From Anastrepha obliqua (lineage: Eukaryota > Arthropoda > Insecta > Diptera > Tephritidae), in NCBI RefSeq assembly GCF_027943255.1, contig NC_072895.1, positions 84,384,001 through 84,448,000 of the forward strand: DNA of 64,000 bases, written 5' to 3'. The position numbers and the translations under genes are program-made. Numbering within the stretch: the first letter of the stretch is position 1; each line of letters begins with the position of its first letter. Shown piece by piece: positions 22,620-33,112 of the stretch. Below the pieces are notes generated by a model. That model did no database searches, was not told the DNA's origin, and saw only the letters and a program-made list of their open reading frames with translations.

Positions 22620-24630
22620 TTTCGCTTTGACAATCATTTCGAACAGTTTGGAGGTAACCGACAGTTGCGAAATGGGTATGCAGTAGCAGACATTATTCTT
22701 TTTACCACTATTTTAAAAGGGGGGAATAGTCGTTACTTCTTGATAAAGACAGCCGCATGTAATGATTTATTACATATCAGTCCCAGGGGGCTAATAATGG
22801 TTGGGTAGTTCTTCAATAAGAGTATTGAAAATCCATCTAAATAGTATATCAATTTGAGCTGATAGTTGCAGACTTGAGATTCATGAGAGATATCATCTGA
22901 ACACAGGCGCAAGTTTCCAAAATTTATTGAGGTAGGTTGACTGAAGTCTCAGAGACAACATCAGCCTGACATGCTTCTTAGCTATCTACTCGTAAAACAT
23001 TCAGTCAAATACGATCAACCGTAATTAAGTTTCTTTATATGCACTTACACACACAAATACTATGATATGTATGTATGTATCTTCTTATATACAAGTGTAT
23101 TGTCAAATTATGCGGAATGTCATAAAATCTAAGGGGCCATCAATCAGACCACTTTAAAAAATCCTGGAATAAGTTTTCCACCAATACCCTACTTGAATAA
23201 CAATAACCATAAACTGCATCAGCTACTAAATATTTAAATAGACCTTTTTATGCGGAACTCCAGCATATTCGCTCAATCTTCAAGTGGATGTAAATGTATG
23301 TGTGTGTACATACATAGCTAAACAAAATAAAAAATACTTATAAACTAATAAACACACACAAGTGCACACACACACTTATACACCTACATACTCATATATT
23401 TATACTCTTGAATATGGGTAGAAGCCATAAAAGGCCTTTGCCATTACCATAAGTGCGTAGAGCACGAAAGCAGAATAAAGAATCAGGAAAAGAGTGGCAG
23501 GAAACAGGAAGAATGTATGCAAATAAGTTTACGAAACAATAGTAAAACAAGAAAAAATAAACGAGAACTTTGCCGTAGGAAAGTGACACCATCGTAAGGT
23601 AGGCAAACTAAGGTGGAGACGTGGCGAAAGCAGCATATTAAATTTGAGAGAAGTCACAAGCTTGCAAAGGATAAACGAGTAAGAGTGCGCTTAGCGGATT
23701 TGTGTCAGTCATGTGCGCTAAAAGGGTGCACAGATGGTCACAGATAGGTAGGGTCAGGATTTAAAGCTTACTTACTCTATTCTGTGCGGCAATGAATGGA
23801 GGAAGGAAAACGTGACAAAATGAAATTTATTTTTACTTCATTAGTACGCACAAAGGAACAAAATAAAAGAACCAAGGCTGTAAACACACATTTTTTTAGT
23901 ACATTTCTATTAAATTAAATGTAATAGTGCTGCTTGTAAATCTGTTGCCAAAGCCGAGGAATTACGGCATATGCATGAATTTAGGTACTATTAAAGCTCA
24001 CAAATATATGCACATAAGAGTATTTGATGTAGAATATAATAGAGCCGCAGTGCTCATGTTTGAGAATTCGCCAAATAATAGCCTAGGGAACGTGTACTCA
24101 TAAACACATTAGGGGAACTCATCCGAGTAAGGAAATTTTTTTTGCTTCAATAAATGTGGTATTTAAAACAAAAAAATTGCAGAAATAGAAGATTTTTATG
24201 ATGAACATTCGAAAAAACAACCAGCTTAGGTATCATTTAGTTTAGGCTTTGTAATCGTGTGGCCGTTTTCTGCAAGTCACTAAAGCAGAGTCAAGATACT
24301 AAAGCAGAGTCAAGTTAGCAGATTTTGTTCTTTAATTTTAAGATAAATTAACTGTAACAATATTTATAGCTTTTTAATATGGGGTGACCCATGTAGCTTT
24401 TGGTACTTGAGTTGTTTATTTTTTTGGCTTTGACATCTGAAATAACCGCCATGATGCGTCGAGAATTTATCATTGGTTATGGTGCCAACTTAAGAGTTTT
24501 TATTAAGTCTACTGACAGAAATAAGCTTTTTAGTGGTAAATTAGTTGTGGGGCAAAATTTAAATTAATAAAAAAGGTAATCGGGGCATTTCTTCCATTCC
24601 TCTAAGATTTAGACTTATATTTAGATTAAT
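22620..24630. other. Spacer; CA/CATA microsatellites; possible mariner end near 24378
   Basis: Simple repeats at 23040-23090 and 23345-23400 (ACACAC/ATAC). A sequence near 24378 (ATGGGGTGACCCATGTAGC) resembles the terminal type of the DD41D element at 46312 and is followed by TGACATCTGAAATAAC; this may be a mariner terminus but has no partner. A 20-bp direct repeat (ACTAAAGCAGAGTCAAG, twice) is at 24280-24317. No gene seen. Confidence 0.4.
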
Positions 24631-24639
24631 TTGAGGTTT

Positions 24640-24965
24640 GCTCTTCGACCTCATGGCCTATTATGCCTTCTACTCATCACAGCACTTCAACCAGACCCAG
24701 CTCCCTTATTAAACTTAAGATAGAGGTGGGTTGGGCTGAGCGTACGCGCCTTTCTTCTGGCTGCAAATGGCCGATATGTCTTAACCTTGCTATAGTACTG
24801 CATTCAAAGAGAAGGTGCATTGGAGTCTCCTAGTATTGCTCGCAGGAACCCCAAGCATCAGTGCACCCTATCCCGATCTTGTGCAGATGACTGCGCAATC
24901 TGAAGTGGCCTGTGAGAATGCCCGTGAGCATGCGCAGTTTATCTTTGGGGTTGAGTTTTCTAAAC
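24640..24965 (-). pseudogene. I-group LINE C-terminal tail fragment
   Basis: A single minus frame with one stop reads KDKLRMLTGILTGHFRLRSH then LHKIGIGCTDAWGSCEQY, stop, ETPMHLLFECSTIARLRHIG. This is the post-RNase H tail of I-superclade LINEs, where ILTGH is followed by a C-x2-C...H-x4-C knuckle. It ends with ILSLIRELGLVEVL. The fragment abuts a piggyBac element on the other strand at about 24966, one truncating the other. Confidence 0.8.
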
Positions 24966-26200
24966 TCTTAGTACAACCAACTGATCAATACGAAATGATG
25001 ATCGTTGTCGGTGTATACATGGTCATGTCATATAACCAACTACCCCACATGCATATGTATTGGTCACAAAATCAATCTTCTTGGCTATGAAGAACTGCCG
25101 AAACCGGTTTTTCCTTCTGTCATCAAAACTTTATGTTACTGATCCAATAAAGCCATCAGATGCTACTAAAACTTATTATATTGATGAAATTGTGTCTTGC
25201 CTAAAATATACTTTTAAAAAATCTCGCATTGACTGCGTTTATCAATCGATTGACGAAGCTATGGCAAAACTCAAAGGAAGGTCTACTTTGAAACAATACA
25301 ACTCAATGAAGCCTATCAAAAGAGGAATTAAAATTTGGGAAAGATGTGATTCCATAAGTGGGGACAGCTATGATATTGATATTTATTTTGGGAACGAACA
25401 GGTTCAAGTAGAGAGTACTCTTGGAGAACGAGTTGTAAAAAAATTGTGTGCAAAAATATCGAATTCAATGGCAGTAATTTTCTGTGATCGGTTTTTTACT
25501 ACCGTACATTTAGCACAATCTTTGGAGTTTGGTTTAGTAGGCACCATTATGAAGAATAGGAAGCTATTACCAAGTACTGATGGACCAAAAATGGAAAGGG
25601 GTGCCTATGTCTTCAAATTTAACAATAAAGGTCTGTAAATGTCAAGACACCAAAGAAGTTTTACTGATCAGCAATTGCCATACTGATAAGATGACAACCG
25701 TACAAAGAACCAATAGACAAGGAGGGAAATTAGATGTTCCATGCCCAGAAGCTATTGCATTTCGTAATAAATATATGGGTGGAGTAGACCTTTCAGATCA
25801 ATTTTCATCTCTCTACGATCCAAATAGGAAATCTGGGAAATGGTGGAAAAGAGTTTTTCAAAAGCTTCTTATGGTTTGCGTTTCTAATTCTTGGATCAAG
25901 TTTGAAGAAACTCGGCATACAAAGGTTCCATTGATTCCCTTTCTCGTAGAATTATCAGAACAGCTTTTGACATATGGAAAAGATCGCGCAAAAGTTAAAC
26001 GTCGTAGTACAAGCGGCCGGCCCTCTCACCGATCAAAATTTTTATCCGGAGTTGGAGAGCATCTTCCAATAGAGGAGACAACTCGATGTCGTTGCAGAAG
26101 TTGCGCCGATAAGAAAAAAGAACAATGTACGAAAACTATATGTTCTTCTTGCTATATTCCTTTATGCAAGGCCTGTTTTGCCAAATATCACGCAAGCTAA
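24966..26200 (+). pseudogene. piggyBac-type transposase, N-terminally truncated, frameshifted
   Basis: Homology starts at QPTDQYEMMIVVGVYMVMSY, shifts frame near 25080, and continues NCRNRFFLLSSKLYV. The DDD catalytic triad of the DDE_Tnp_1_7 fold is complete: SIDEAMAKLKGRS (first Asp, about 25248), MAVIFCDRFFTTVHL (second, about 25486) and KYMGGVDLSDQFSSLYD (third, about 25780). A one-base frameshift near 25630 separates the first two from the third. The C-terminus keeps a cysteine-rich zinc-binding domain, RCRCRSCADKKKEQC, then CSSCYIPLCKACFAKYH, as in canonical piggyBac transposases that bind their ends. Roughly the first 150-200 residues are missing. Two frameshifts and the truncation make it non-functional, but the frame is otherwise open for about 390 codons, so it is not very old. 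Confidence 0.92.
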
Positions 26201-26491
26201 TTTCATATACATAAACTTTGATTCAAAATACTGTTTGTTACCTTGTAAAAGGAACTAAATGAATTCAATAAATGAAAATAAAGAAGGATATCCCCGAGTC
26301 CTTAATTTAATAGTTTACGTTTATAGGTACTATTGGTACACGTATGTCCCACTGTTCAATGTTTTCCCAGGACATTTTCTCAATTCCTTGAAATAATTTC
26401 TTTATTTATACAAGAGGACATACTATTTAGATCACTAATAACTTTTCATGGTTAAATATTTTTCCGCTTAAAAAAAAAATCCGTATTGAAA

Positions 26492-26498
26492 GGGTTAA
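26492..26498 (+). other. Candidate piggyBac 3' end and TTAA target site
   Basis: GGG followed by TTAA, about 290 bp after the transposase stop codon. piggyBac elements end in GGG and duplicate TTAA. The matching 5' end cannot be seen because the left side is truncated at about 24966, so the call is positional. Confidence 0.45.
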
Positions 26499-26499
26499 A

Positions 26500-27625
26500 G
26501 AAAATTATATCTAAAACCTTCGTTTTTAAATGGCTGAAAACCACTGTTGCTGGTTTGCCATAGTTTACTGACGTTTGTAACTACAGTGAATCTTCTGATC
26601 GCCGATTTGTCAAAAAAGAGTTTTACCAGTTTTATCTACATATCTGTGATTCGATCCTTCCACAGATAGGAGTGTACAATTCTAGAAATCCGTTTTTATT
26701 ATATCTAAATCTTTGTTTAAAAAATATAAAATGGTTTAAAAACATGTTTTTTTCTGTTACTACACCTAATTACACATCAATCCATGCATACCTGTCCTAG
26801 TATTTTTTTACAAAACGATATCAATATGCAGCATTTCACTATCAGACCTTACCTTTGGTGGTTGAAAAACAGACCACCCTAATACTCGTGTAGTTGCTTA
26901 GATATGAGTAATACATATCCATATTATATAGTACTTTATGGAACGCAGATACGTTACGAGTATTGTCAGCAGGACGCTGCTGCTTTTGTTGTTCTCAGCT
27001 ACACCGAAGCTACCTCTACATGTGTGCTAGTCTAGTAATGCTCTCCTCTTTTGTGCTCTGTTTGAGATTAATTTTGGAATGAATGAAGAATTGGCAGTGC
27101 AATAATCGCTTTATGGGCTAAATTTTGCTAAATGAACTTTTCGTCAGCTGATATCATCGTTTCATTTCTTTGCTGCCTTTACTAATTTTCGAGCGAATTT
27201 AACTGCAGTAGTTAGCGGCTGTTGTTACTGTTTACGAACAATTTAAAATTATGACTCTTATCCCGCATTGTTTCGAGAGCTATTATTATGTGCCTAATGG
27301 GACGGTTATTAGGGGTTTGTAAACAAGGCAGGTAAACAAGAAAACGCTGCAGGTGATTAATAAGATTTTCACAAACAGTACTCATTATATGGGAGTAAGT
27401 AAAAAATGTATTTGAGGTACTTTTCTTGCTTTTATTTTATGAATATTAAGGTCAAGGGTTCACATCGAATAAAACTTATTGCTATTGTTATTGTTATGTT
27501 GCGCAATTTACTTTATCTGACCCTGGCAAAATCAGATGCATAGTAGAAATTGTAAGAACAGCTCGACCCAAGCGCTTGGCCAAGGATTTATATTGTTGTA
27601 ATTAACGTTATTTTATAGGATACAA
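26500..27625. other. Spacer, nothing recognised
   Basis: AT-rich with many stops in all frames. No known repeat was identified up to the M1 copy at 27629. Confidence 0.45.
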
Positions 27626-27628
27626 AAA

Positions 27629-27795
27629 TTGCAAAATTAATCATCCTAACGGAAGATTTGGCATTTTTGCAAATAGCGTCCTACGTCAATCATATTTGAC
27701 ACTTGTAAACTAGACAGCTGCAGTATACAAAGAGGCAAGCAATGGAGCACGTAAAGGTGAAAATAGAGATTTCCATCACTCAAAATATTTTGAAG
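27629..27795 (+). repeat. M1 MITE, copy 5, left part
   Basis: Starts TTGCAAAATTAATCATCC and runs through GTCCTACGTCAATCATATTT, GACAGCTGCAGTATACAAAG and GATTTCCATCACTCAAAATA, then stops. The missing right part resumes at 28956, after a 1.16-kb insertion. Confidence 0.8.
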
Positions 27796-27880
27796 TGAAA
27801 ACTTTTTTAGAATCGTTGGGAGTGATTTGAGACTCGATGAAACGAAAAAGCGACACTACGAAGCGTTATATGTTGATATA

Positions 27881-28150
27881 CGTGTATGTGTGTGGCTGCG
27901 TACTGCTGAGCCACGCTAGTATAGTGAGTATTGTAGCATGTATACTACACTGCCTATTACTTGCTTTGGGGTTTAGTTCAAGCGTCATACGTATGTATGT
28001 TTGTATGTATGCTAGTACGTATGTGTGCGCGCCTGCGTATTATGGAGCCACGGTGAGCGAGAATGCATTATGTATACCTATACTACATTACCTAATACTT
28101 GCTTAGACCAAGCGTCCTACGAATGTTTGTGTGTAAGTTAGTACGTCTGT
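27881..28150 (+). repeat. Tandem repeat, period about 137 bp, two units
   Basis: Unit 1 starts at 27881 (CGTGTATGTGTGTGGCTGCG) and unit 2 at 28018 (CGTATGTGTGCGCGCCTGCG). Both continue through GAGCCACG..., CTACA/CTACATT and ACTTGCTT...AAGCGTC. A third unit begins near 28144. It lies inside the Helentron insertion. Internal tandem repeats are a known trait of Helentron-derived non-autonomous elements such as DINE-1. Confidence 0.75.
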
Positions 28151-28257
28151 GTAATATACGCGTTACGACGCTCATAATAGCAACCGCGTGTGCTGTATTG
28201 CGTCCGTATTTTTATATTCGTAAATATTTTCATTTTTAAATATTTACCGCAATTGCA

Positions 28258-28799
28258 GGCGGTGTTGCAATATATCACAATCAAAATGACGGTGCTCGTA
28301 TTGTAACTCCACATGTAGATCTGAATGCACAGCAACTAGAACACTGTCTGTTCAGCTCTCTAAAGTGGGAGAAATATGTGCATGCGAAACCAGATTGAGC
28401 AATGGAAAAACAGTTTTAATTATGGCAATTTATGTTTCACCGAATCAATCAATAAATAGCATCACGGAATTCATTCACGAAAATTTAATAAAGTATACAC
28501 CAGAAGTATCGCGGATACTTAGAAAAGATTACGATAAAGTTCCAATGATTTTAAGTGGCGATTTTAACGTAAATTTTGCATTGGACACAGCGGTTCCCTT
28601 AATTGACTTTCCCAATACAACATTCAATTTAAAAATGTGTAACAATCGCACTGAATCGACAACACGATCAAAAACAACAATTGACGCGGTATTTCAAAGA
28701 TATGTTAACAACATCGAAACTAAAGCATTTGTATCATATTTTAGCTATCATAAACCACTCGTATCATTTGTTGAAATTGAAAACATTGAGGATGAATAA
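28258..28799 (+). pseudogene. Helentron endonuclease domain remnant
   Basis: The frame opens at GGVAIYHNQNDGARIVTPHV, shifts near 28350, and continues VGEICACETRLSNGKTVLIM, AIYVSPNQSINSI, then KVPMILSGDFNVNFA (the GDFN endonuclease core) and TTIDAVFQRYVN, ending FVSYFSYHKPLVSFVE and a TAA at 28797. This matches the apurinic-type endonuclease fused behind the helicase in insect Helentrons (often annotated as a PIF1-like helicase C-terminus). The family normally also has Rep and PIF1 helicase domains upstream; neither is here. A LINE endonuclease is the main alternative, but IYVSPNQSIN...IPMILSGDFNVNF is the Helentron form as I remember it. Confidence 0.7.
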
Positions 28800-28936
28800 T
28801 AATAAAATGAAGAAAATAAAATATGAAATTTATAGCAATATTATATGGTAATGAACCTATAATTATCCCGCTCCTAATGCTGCTTTCGTCTCATTCTCTC
28901 TCAGTTTGCTTTACGGAAGGTTTCACTTCTATCGCG

Positions 28937-28949
28937 TCTAACCGTTAGA
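28937..28949 (+). other. Small hairpin near Helentron 3' junction
   Basis: TCTAA-CCG-TTAGA, a 5-bp stem with a 3-nt loop, about 6 bp before the T-rich junction with the MITE. Helitron-type elements carry a short palindrome just inside the 3' end. The stem is short and could be chance. Confidence 0.4.
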
Positions 28950-28955
28950 CTGGTA

Positions 28956-29018
28956 TTTTTTTTTTTAAGTAAATATTTTATTAAAAAACGAAATTGTTTA
29001 TGATTAATTTTGCGCTAC
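28956..29018 (+). repeat. M1 MITE, copy 5, right part
   Basis: T-run, then TATTTTATTAAAAAACGAAA and the terminus TGATTAATTTTGCGCTACC, the inverse of the left terminus. It completes the copy begun at 27629. Confidence 0.75.
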
Positions 29019-29019
29019 C

Positions 29020-29540
29020 TTGTATATAAATATTTTTATAATAAAATTTTGTTATGTAAGTACAAATTATTTTTTCATTTCCAAACGTTATTTTTAACAC
29101 TGCGCTTCAAGTGTTTTACAGCTTCTAATTGCGACGCACTTCTGTGGCAAGCATATTGTACTCTTGGAAGAGCTCTACTTACTTCACAGACCCTTTGAAG
29201 TTTTAATCATAAAAGGCTATATCTAATCCTCTAAACTTTCTTTGAAACAAGCGCTCAAGTTTCTGTTGTGTGTTCTCCCTTACTCGCCAAGCAGTGCCTA
29301 TTTTCTATTAATTATCGATCTAAAGCTCCGCACACTTTGGTAAACTCTCTCTTGATTTTACTAAACTTCTAAAAGCACAATTTGCCAATTGCAGATTTAA
29401 CATAAAATTCATAAGTTACTAAGAAGGAACATTTAGTAAATTTTTTGTTGTAATAAATTCAATACTTTTGACTTCCACTCTGCTGGTCGTACACTTTTGC
29501 GCAAGATTGTAACACATCTAGATGTATGCAGGTGATTATA
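29020..29540. other. AT-rich spacer
   Basis: No recognised gene or repeat. Confidence 0.45.
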
Positions 29541-29818
29541 AAGGGTGGTTAAATTTCAAGGGCCGATGTTGAATGTGAACCACACCTAAACATCAACGAC
29601 ACCGTTGGACTTCTTTCTTTGGGGTTATTTGAAAGAAAAGGTGTACGTCGATAAGTCAGCAACAATTCAAGAGCTAAAGGATGAGATAAATCGGCACATT
29701 GTTCCACACGTAATTGAGCCATACCAATATTATCATAATAAAGAGAAATGACAAAAATTTCCTAAAAAAATTGTATTTTATTCAAAGTCAACACCGGCCC
29801 TTGAAACTTAACCACCCT
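29541..29818 (+). mobile_element. 278-bp DD41D mariner MITE
   Basis: Termini AGGGTGGTTAAATTTCAAGG and CCTTGAAACTTAACCACCCT are near-perfect inverted repeats of about 24 bp, flanked by TA-rich sequence. The interior keeps a C-terminal transposase scrap (TPLDFFLWGYLKEKVYVDKS, then ATIQELKDEINRHIVPHVIE) from about 29598, including the last catalytic Asp of the PLD motif. Everything before it is deleted. It is a deletion derivative of a rosa-type element, distinct from the other DD41D lineages here by its ends. Confidence 0.85.
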
Positions 29819-29819
29819 A

Positions 29820-30635
29820 TATAAGGAAAACAGTTGTTTAATGTGGGCATACAATACATACATATACACATACATTCCTATATATATGCATAAGTATATA
29901 GCCTGCGGACCACCCCAGCGGCATTTTTACAACTTTATTACCTTATGACGATTGTTTTTTATAGTGAACTTACTACAATTTTAGGCATTTTTATTTTCTC
30001 GGTTATGATTAATGAACTTTTTCATTATCGCAGTGCCTTGTTGATGCCGTTTACCGCCTAGCCTGTCGTATACTTAATTACTTATCCACATTTATTATTA
30101 CTTTCATCTATGTTCATTTCTTAAAAGATTATTTTGACTCAAAAATGTGCATAAATGTATAGGAGCGAAACTATTAGTATTTTTTGTAATTGACTCTTAA
30201 CTCTTAAATTAGACGCCCTAACAGTTCAAATATGGGTATTTTATTTGTTACAACATCTATCAGAGGCTCCTTCTTTCTTTCTCAGCTTATGAAAAGTTTA
30301 CGTATGATAGTTTATTAAAGACTGTTGTAAACAAGCCTTCTTCCTTCTTGAATCTTTGGTTAATTTTATTAACTGGCTGGTGTATCCTAAAAACCACTGC
30401 CGCGTATTTCAGTAGGAAATTCTAGGCATTACTGAGGTCGCCAGACAGCAGCTTATGCAAAAATGCGACTGCTTTTAAAGAAACCTATACTTATTCTGAT
30501 AGCCAAACGGCAAGTAAATCTCTTGGTGGGATTGTCACTAATTACAACATTATTCGCAAATCTCGGGCATCTTTTAATGAGATGGTAGAATATTTCCGTA
30601 ATATTTCCAGACATTGTCTCGTAGAAGGGAATTGA
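29820..30635. other. Spacer
   Basis: ATACATA simple sequence at 29848-29900. Nothing coding recognised. Confidence 0.4.
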
Positions 30636-30639
30636 AGAC

Positions 30640-31125
30640 AAATTAGCGAGAGAGGACACTACCACTCGCCACCTTCTTGGTATGGAGATTGTAGGTATAC
30701 TTATCTCAACTTAAAACTGCGTGATACAAGTAGCAGTGTGGGACGTCTGGCGGTCAAAGGTGCTACTAAATCGGTTAAGAAAAAACATCTCTATTTTGGA
30801 TGCTTTGATTAAGGCCATTGTATCCTTGGCCGAAATGGTCAAGTATTGAACGTACCTAATTTAGATTTTTGCGGAAGCTGCAAGAATGAGAAGGGGAGAC
30901 AAGGGAGAGTCTGTCAGAGATTTTCTCTGTCACTGTCTTGTGAGGTATGCCACTAGGTTTAGATGCTTTGGGTCATCATTCTTGAATGATACTGATGCCC
31001 TTAGGGATATAAGTGTGAGTCAGAATAATAGGTTTGCACTTAAGCAAAATGGTTAAACGAGGAATAGCAGGTAAACTGCTACCGTAGTATCCCAATGGGT
31101 CGGCAGCGATCTAAATGAGTTGGTT
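30640..31125 (+). pseudogene. I/R1-group LINE, end of RNase H and C-terminal tail
   Basis: Plus-strand pieces: KLAREDTTTRHLLGM (end of RNase H, about 30640), ILDALIKAI near 30810, and a Cys-rich tail. The tail reads DFCGSCKNEKGRQG in one frame and ESVRDFLCHCLVRYATRFRC in the next, then FGSSFLNDTDALRDISVSQN. C-x2-C...H-x-C fits the zinc knuckle after RNase H in this LINE group. The tail ends in TATCCCAATGGGTCGGC near 31090-31105, comparable with other LINE 3' UTRs. Several frameshifts; 5' truncated. Confidence 0.7.
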
Positions 31126-31339
31126 CAAATTGAATTAAAATAAATTTCAGGCATAAAATTTCGCTTCAAATAAATATTCTACTATAGCTTTAAAGGAATA
31201 ATATATTTTTATGGTTAATCTAGCTGGGATTTATCAAAATGTTCGCATTTGCCGTTTAAAAATGTGTATTCACTTGGATTAAAATAAAATTTGAAATCTT
31301 TTACTTATGTAAGTGGCGCACAGTAGGATGGATCAGAGA

Positions 31340-32465
31340 ACTAGGTGGACAAAATGCCAAAAAGTGAAGTTAGCAAACCGAACCTAGACCTGCAGACTAT
31401 TAATCTCGACAGTGGTCCTGAGATCTGAAAACTGTTCTATTGCCGAACGATGACAAAAGCACGGTCGTGTTAACCGCTTCATGCTAATATTATCACATAG
31501 TAAATCTTAATCCCATGAGAGCAGGACAGCTAAGCAGAATGCGCTGAGATGATCCCACCTTATCCTTCTGGCAGCTGACTCACAGATTATTCAAAGTAAT
31601 GCCGAGTCTCACAGCATGTATACCTCGCGGACAATAATCGATAAGGGCATCCGCATAATTCGAGAGCTAAGCATTTGCCAACCTTAGAAGCTCCCTACCA
31701 CGTGGACTTAAGTGTATCGCGAGCGCACTTTTTCCTGCTACGAAGTACCCAGTTGAGCCTAATACCAAAGAATGTAGATGCGATCGAAAGGGTCTTAATT
31801 TCCGTTTGGCTGACAGTTATAATAAGGTAAACAACCATCCAGTTACTTATTTGAATGCGGCTACTTCCACTTGGAACCCACTGCCGTGGTTCGAAAGCCT
31901 CAACTTGAATTTGATTTAGAGAATACTCCTCCGCCAAACTTTCCGTCCAATCTTGAGCCATCTGTGAACAGGCGTACCGGGCCTTGTTCTCAAATGCTGC
32001 ACACTTGATCCCTTGTTTGAATGTGAGTGTAGAATATCCCGCTCAAACTAAGCGTGGGTGTATATTGATGAGTAGGCAGCGAGATGATTTCAAAGTTTCT
32101 GAGGATACTTGAATACCCGTAAGTGAAATTAAGTCTGTAGCCCGAACCTCTTAGTTTGATTGTGGCTCGTGCCGGGGCAGTTTTGCCTGCGATGTTGACA
32201 GGTACCACATTTAGCATTGGTTTTTGTAATATTATAAAGCCGAATTTCAGCTCTAGATGAAATCACCCATATTTTGCCCATAACATCCCTGCATCAACAC
32301 ACATCGGCTTTTGGCTTCCTTATGCCCTCCTCAGCATTGGGCTTCCATGTTGACCTTCTATCAAGCATGAGATCTAATTATTTAATCTTGTCAGAAAGCG
32401 CTAATGGAGAGCCACCTGGGTATTCGATAGTTTCTCGCGTATAGGACGAGCTCCGCCTTAAGAGC
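31340..32465 (-). pseudogene. I-group LINE, RT thumb to RNase H
   Basis: Minus strand from 32465: ARPIRETIEYPGGSPLALSD and KIKXLDLMLDRRSTWKPNAE (RT thumb), GKIWVISSRAEIRLYNI, and then an open run NVVPVNIAGKTAPARATIKL, RGSGYRLNFTYGYSSILRNF, EIISLPTHQ. RNase H starts at VRLFTDGSRLDGKFGGG (first Asp) near 31955, then shifts frame to SQTEIKTLSIASTFFGIRL near 31790. Downstream it is too decayed to follow. The opposite orientation to the plus-strand LINE tail ending at 31125 shows two independent insertions. Confidence 0.8.
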
Positions 32466-32499
32466 ATTCATAGATAGGTTACTTTTAACTAAATAAAAA

Positions 32500-33081
32500 A
32501 AAATATTTCGAATTATTTTATTTTGAACTAGATAATTGTTTAAATAATTTTAAAATCCATTAACGTAGTAACAAAATCTACATCGGTAGCCAAAAATAAG
32601 TTAGAAATTTTAGTTTAAAACTAAGACATTAATTTTTTCACTTACAATACCAGTCCATCCCACTGTGTGAGGCCGCAAATGGCACGAGTATTAACTAGTT
32701 AAAAAAAAAAATTTAAGCAATGACATTAAAATTTAACATATAATTACCATTTGATTGAAAAATTGACTGCATAATATTTTATTTATTGAAGTAACCCTCG
32801 TTTTCTATTCTTTTTTCAGTTCGTGCTCACTTTTACTTTCATGCAATTCATATAAAACAATGTGAACTATAAAAAAAAATTGTCGACACAACGGAAACGA
32901 CTTGCACAAAAGTTGATTGCTCATACAACGCAAGAGAAGAGGGGAAGCAGAGGATTTCTCAAAGTTATCGCATTTATGCGCGTCGAATCGATTTGAAAAT
33001 CGAGTAGCACGTCAAAGAAATTGCCAACACTAAAAAAAACTATACTCAGAGGTAAGTAAAGTAAAGCAAAGTGTTTCAAGC

Positions 33082-33112
<31 letters not shown>

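Larger units (their letters stand above)
27796..28955 (+). mobile_element. Helentron-like insertion inside an M1 MITE
   Basis: The DNA between the two halves of M1 copy 5 holds a tandem repeat (27881-28150), an endonuclease frame typical of Helentrons (28258-28799) and a short 3' hairpin (28937-28949). The junctions lie in a T-rich stretch of the MITE with no evident target duplication, as expected for the Helitron/Helentron superfamily, which inserts without duplicating its target (Helentrons between T and T). There is no Rep or helicase, so this is a non-autonomous or heavily deleted copy. Boundaries are good to about 5 bp because both sides are T-rich. Confidence 0.65.

Noticed and set aside
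23040..23400. TATG/CACA microsatellites as a regulatory or CRISPR-like array
   Set aside because: Simple repeats without spacer structure; ordinary fly microsatellites.
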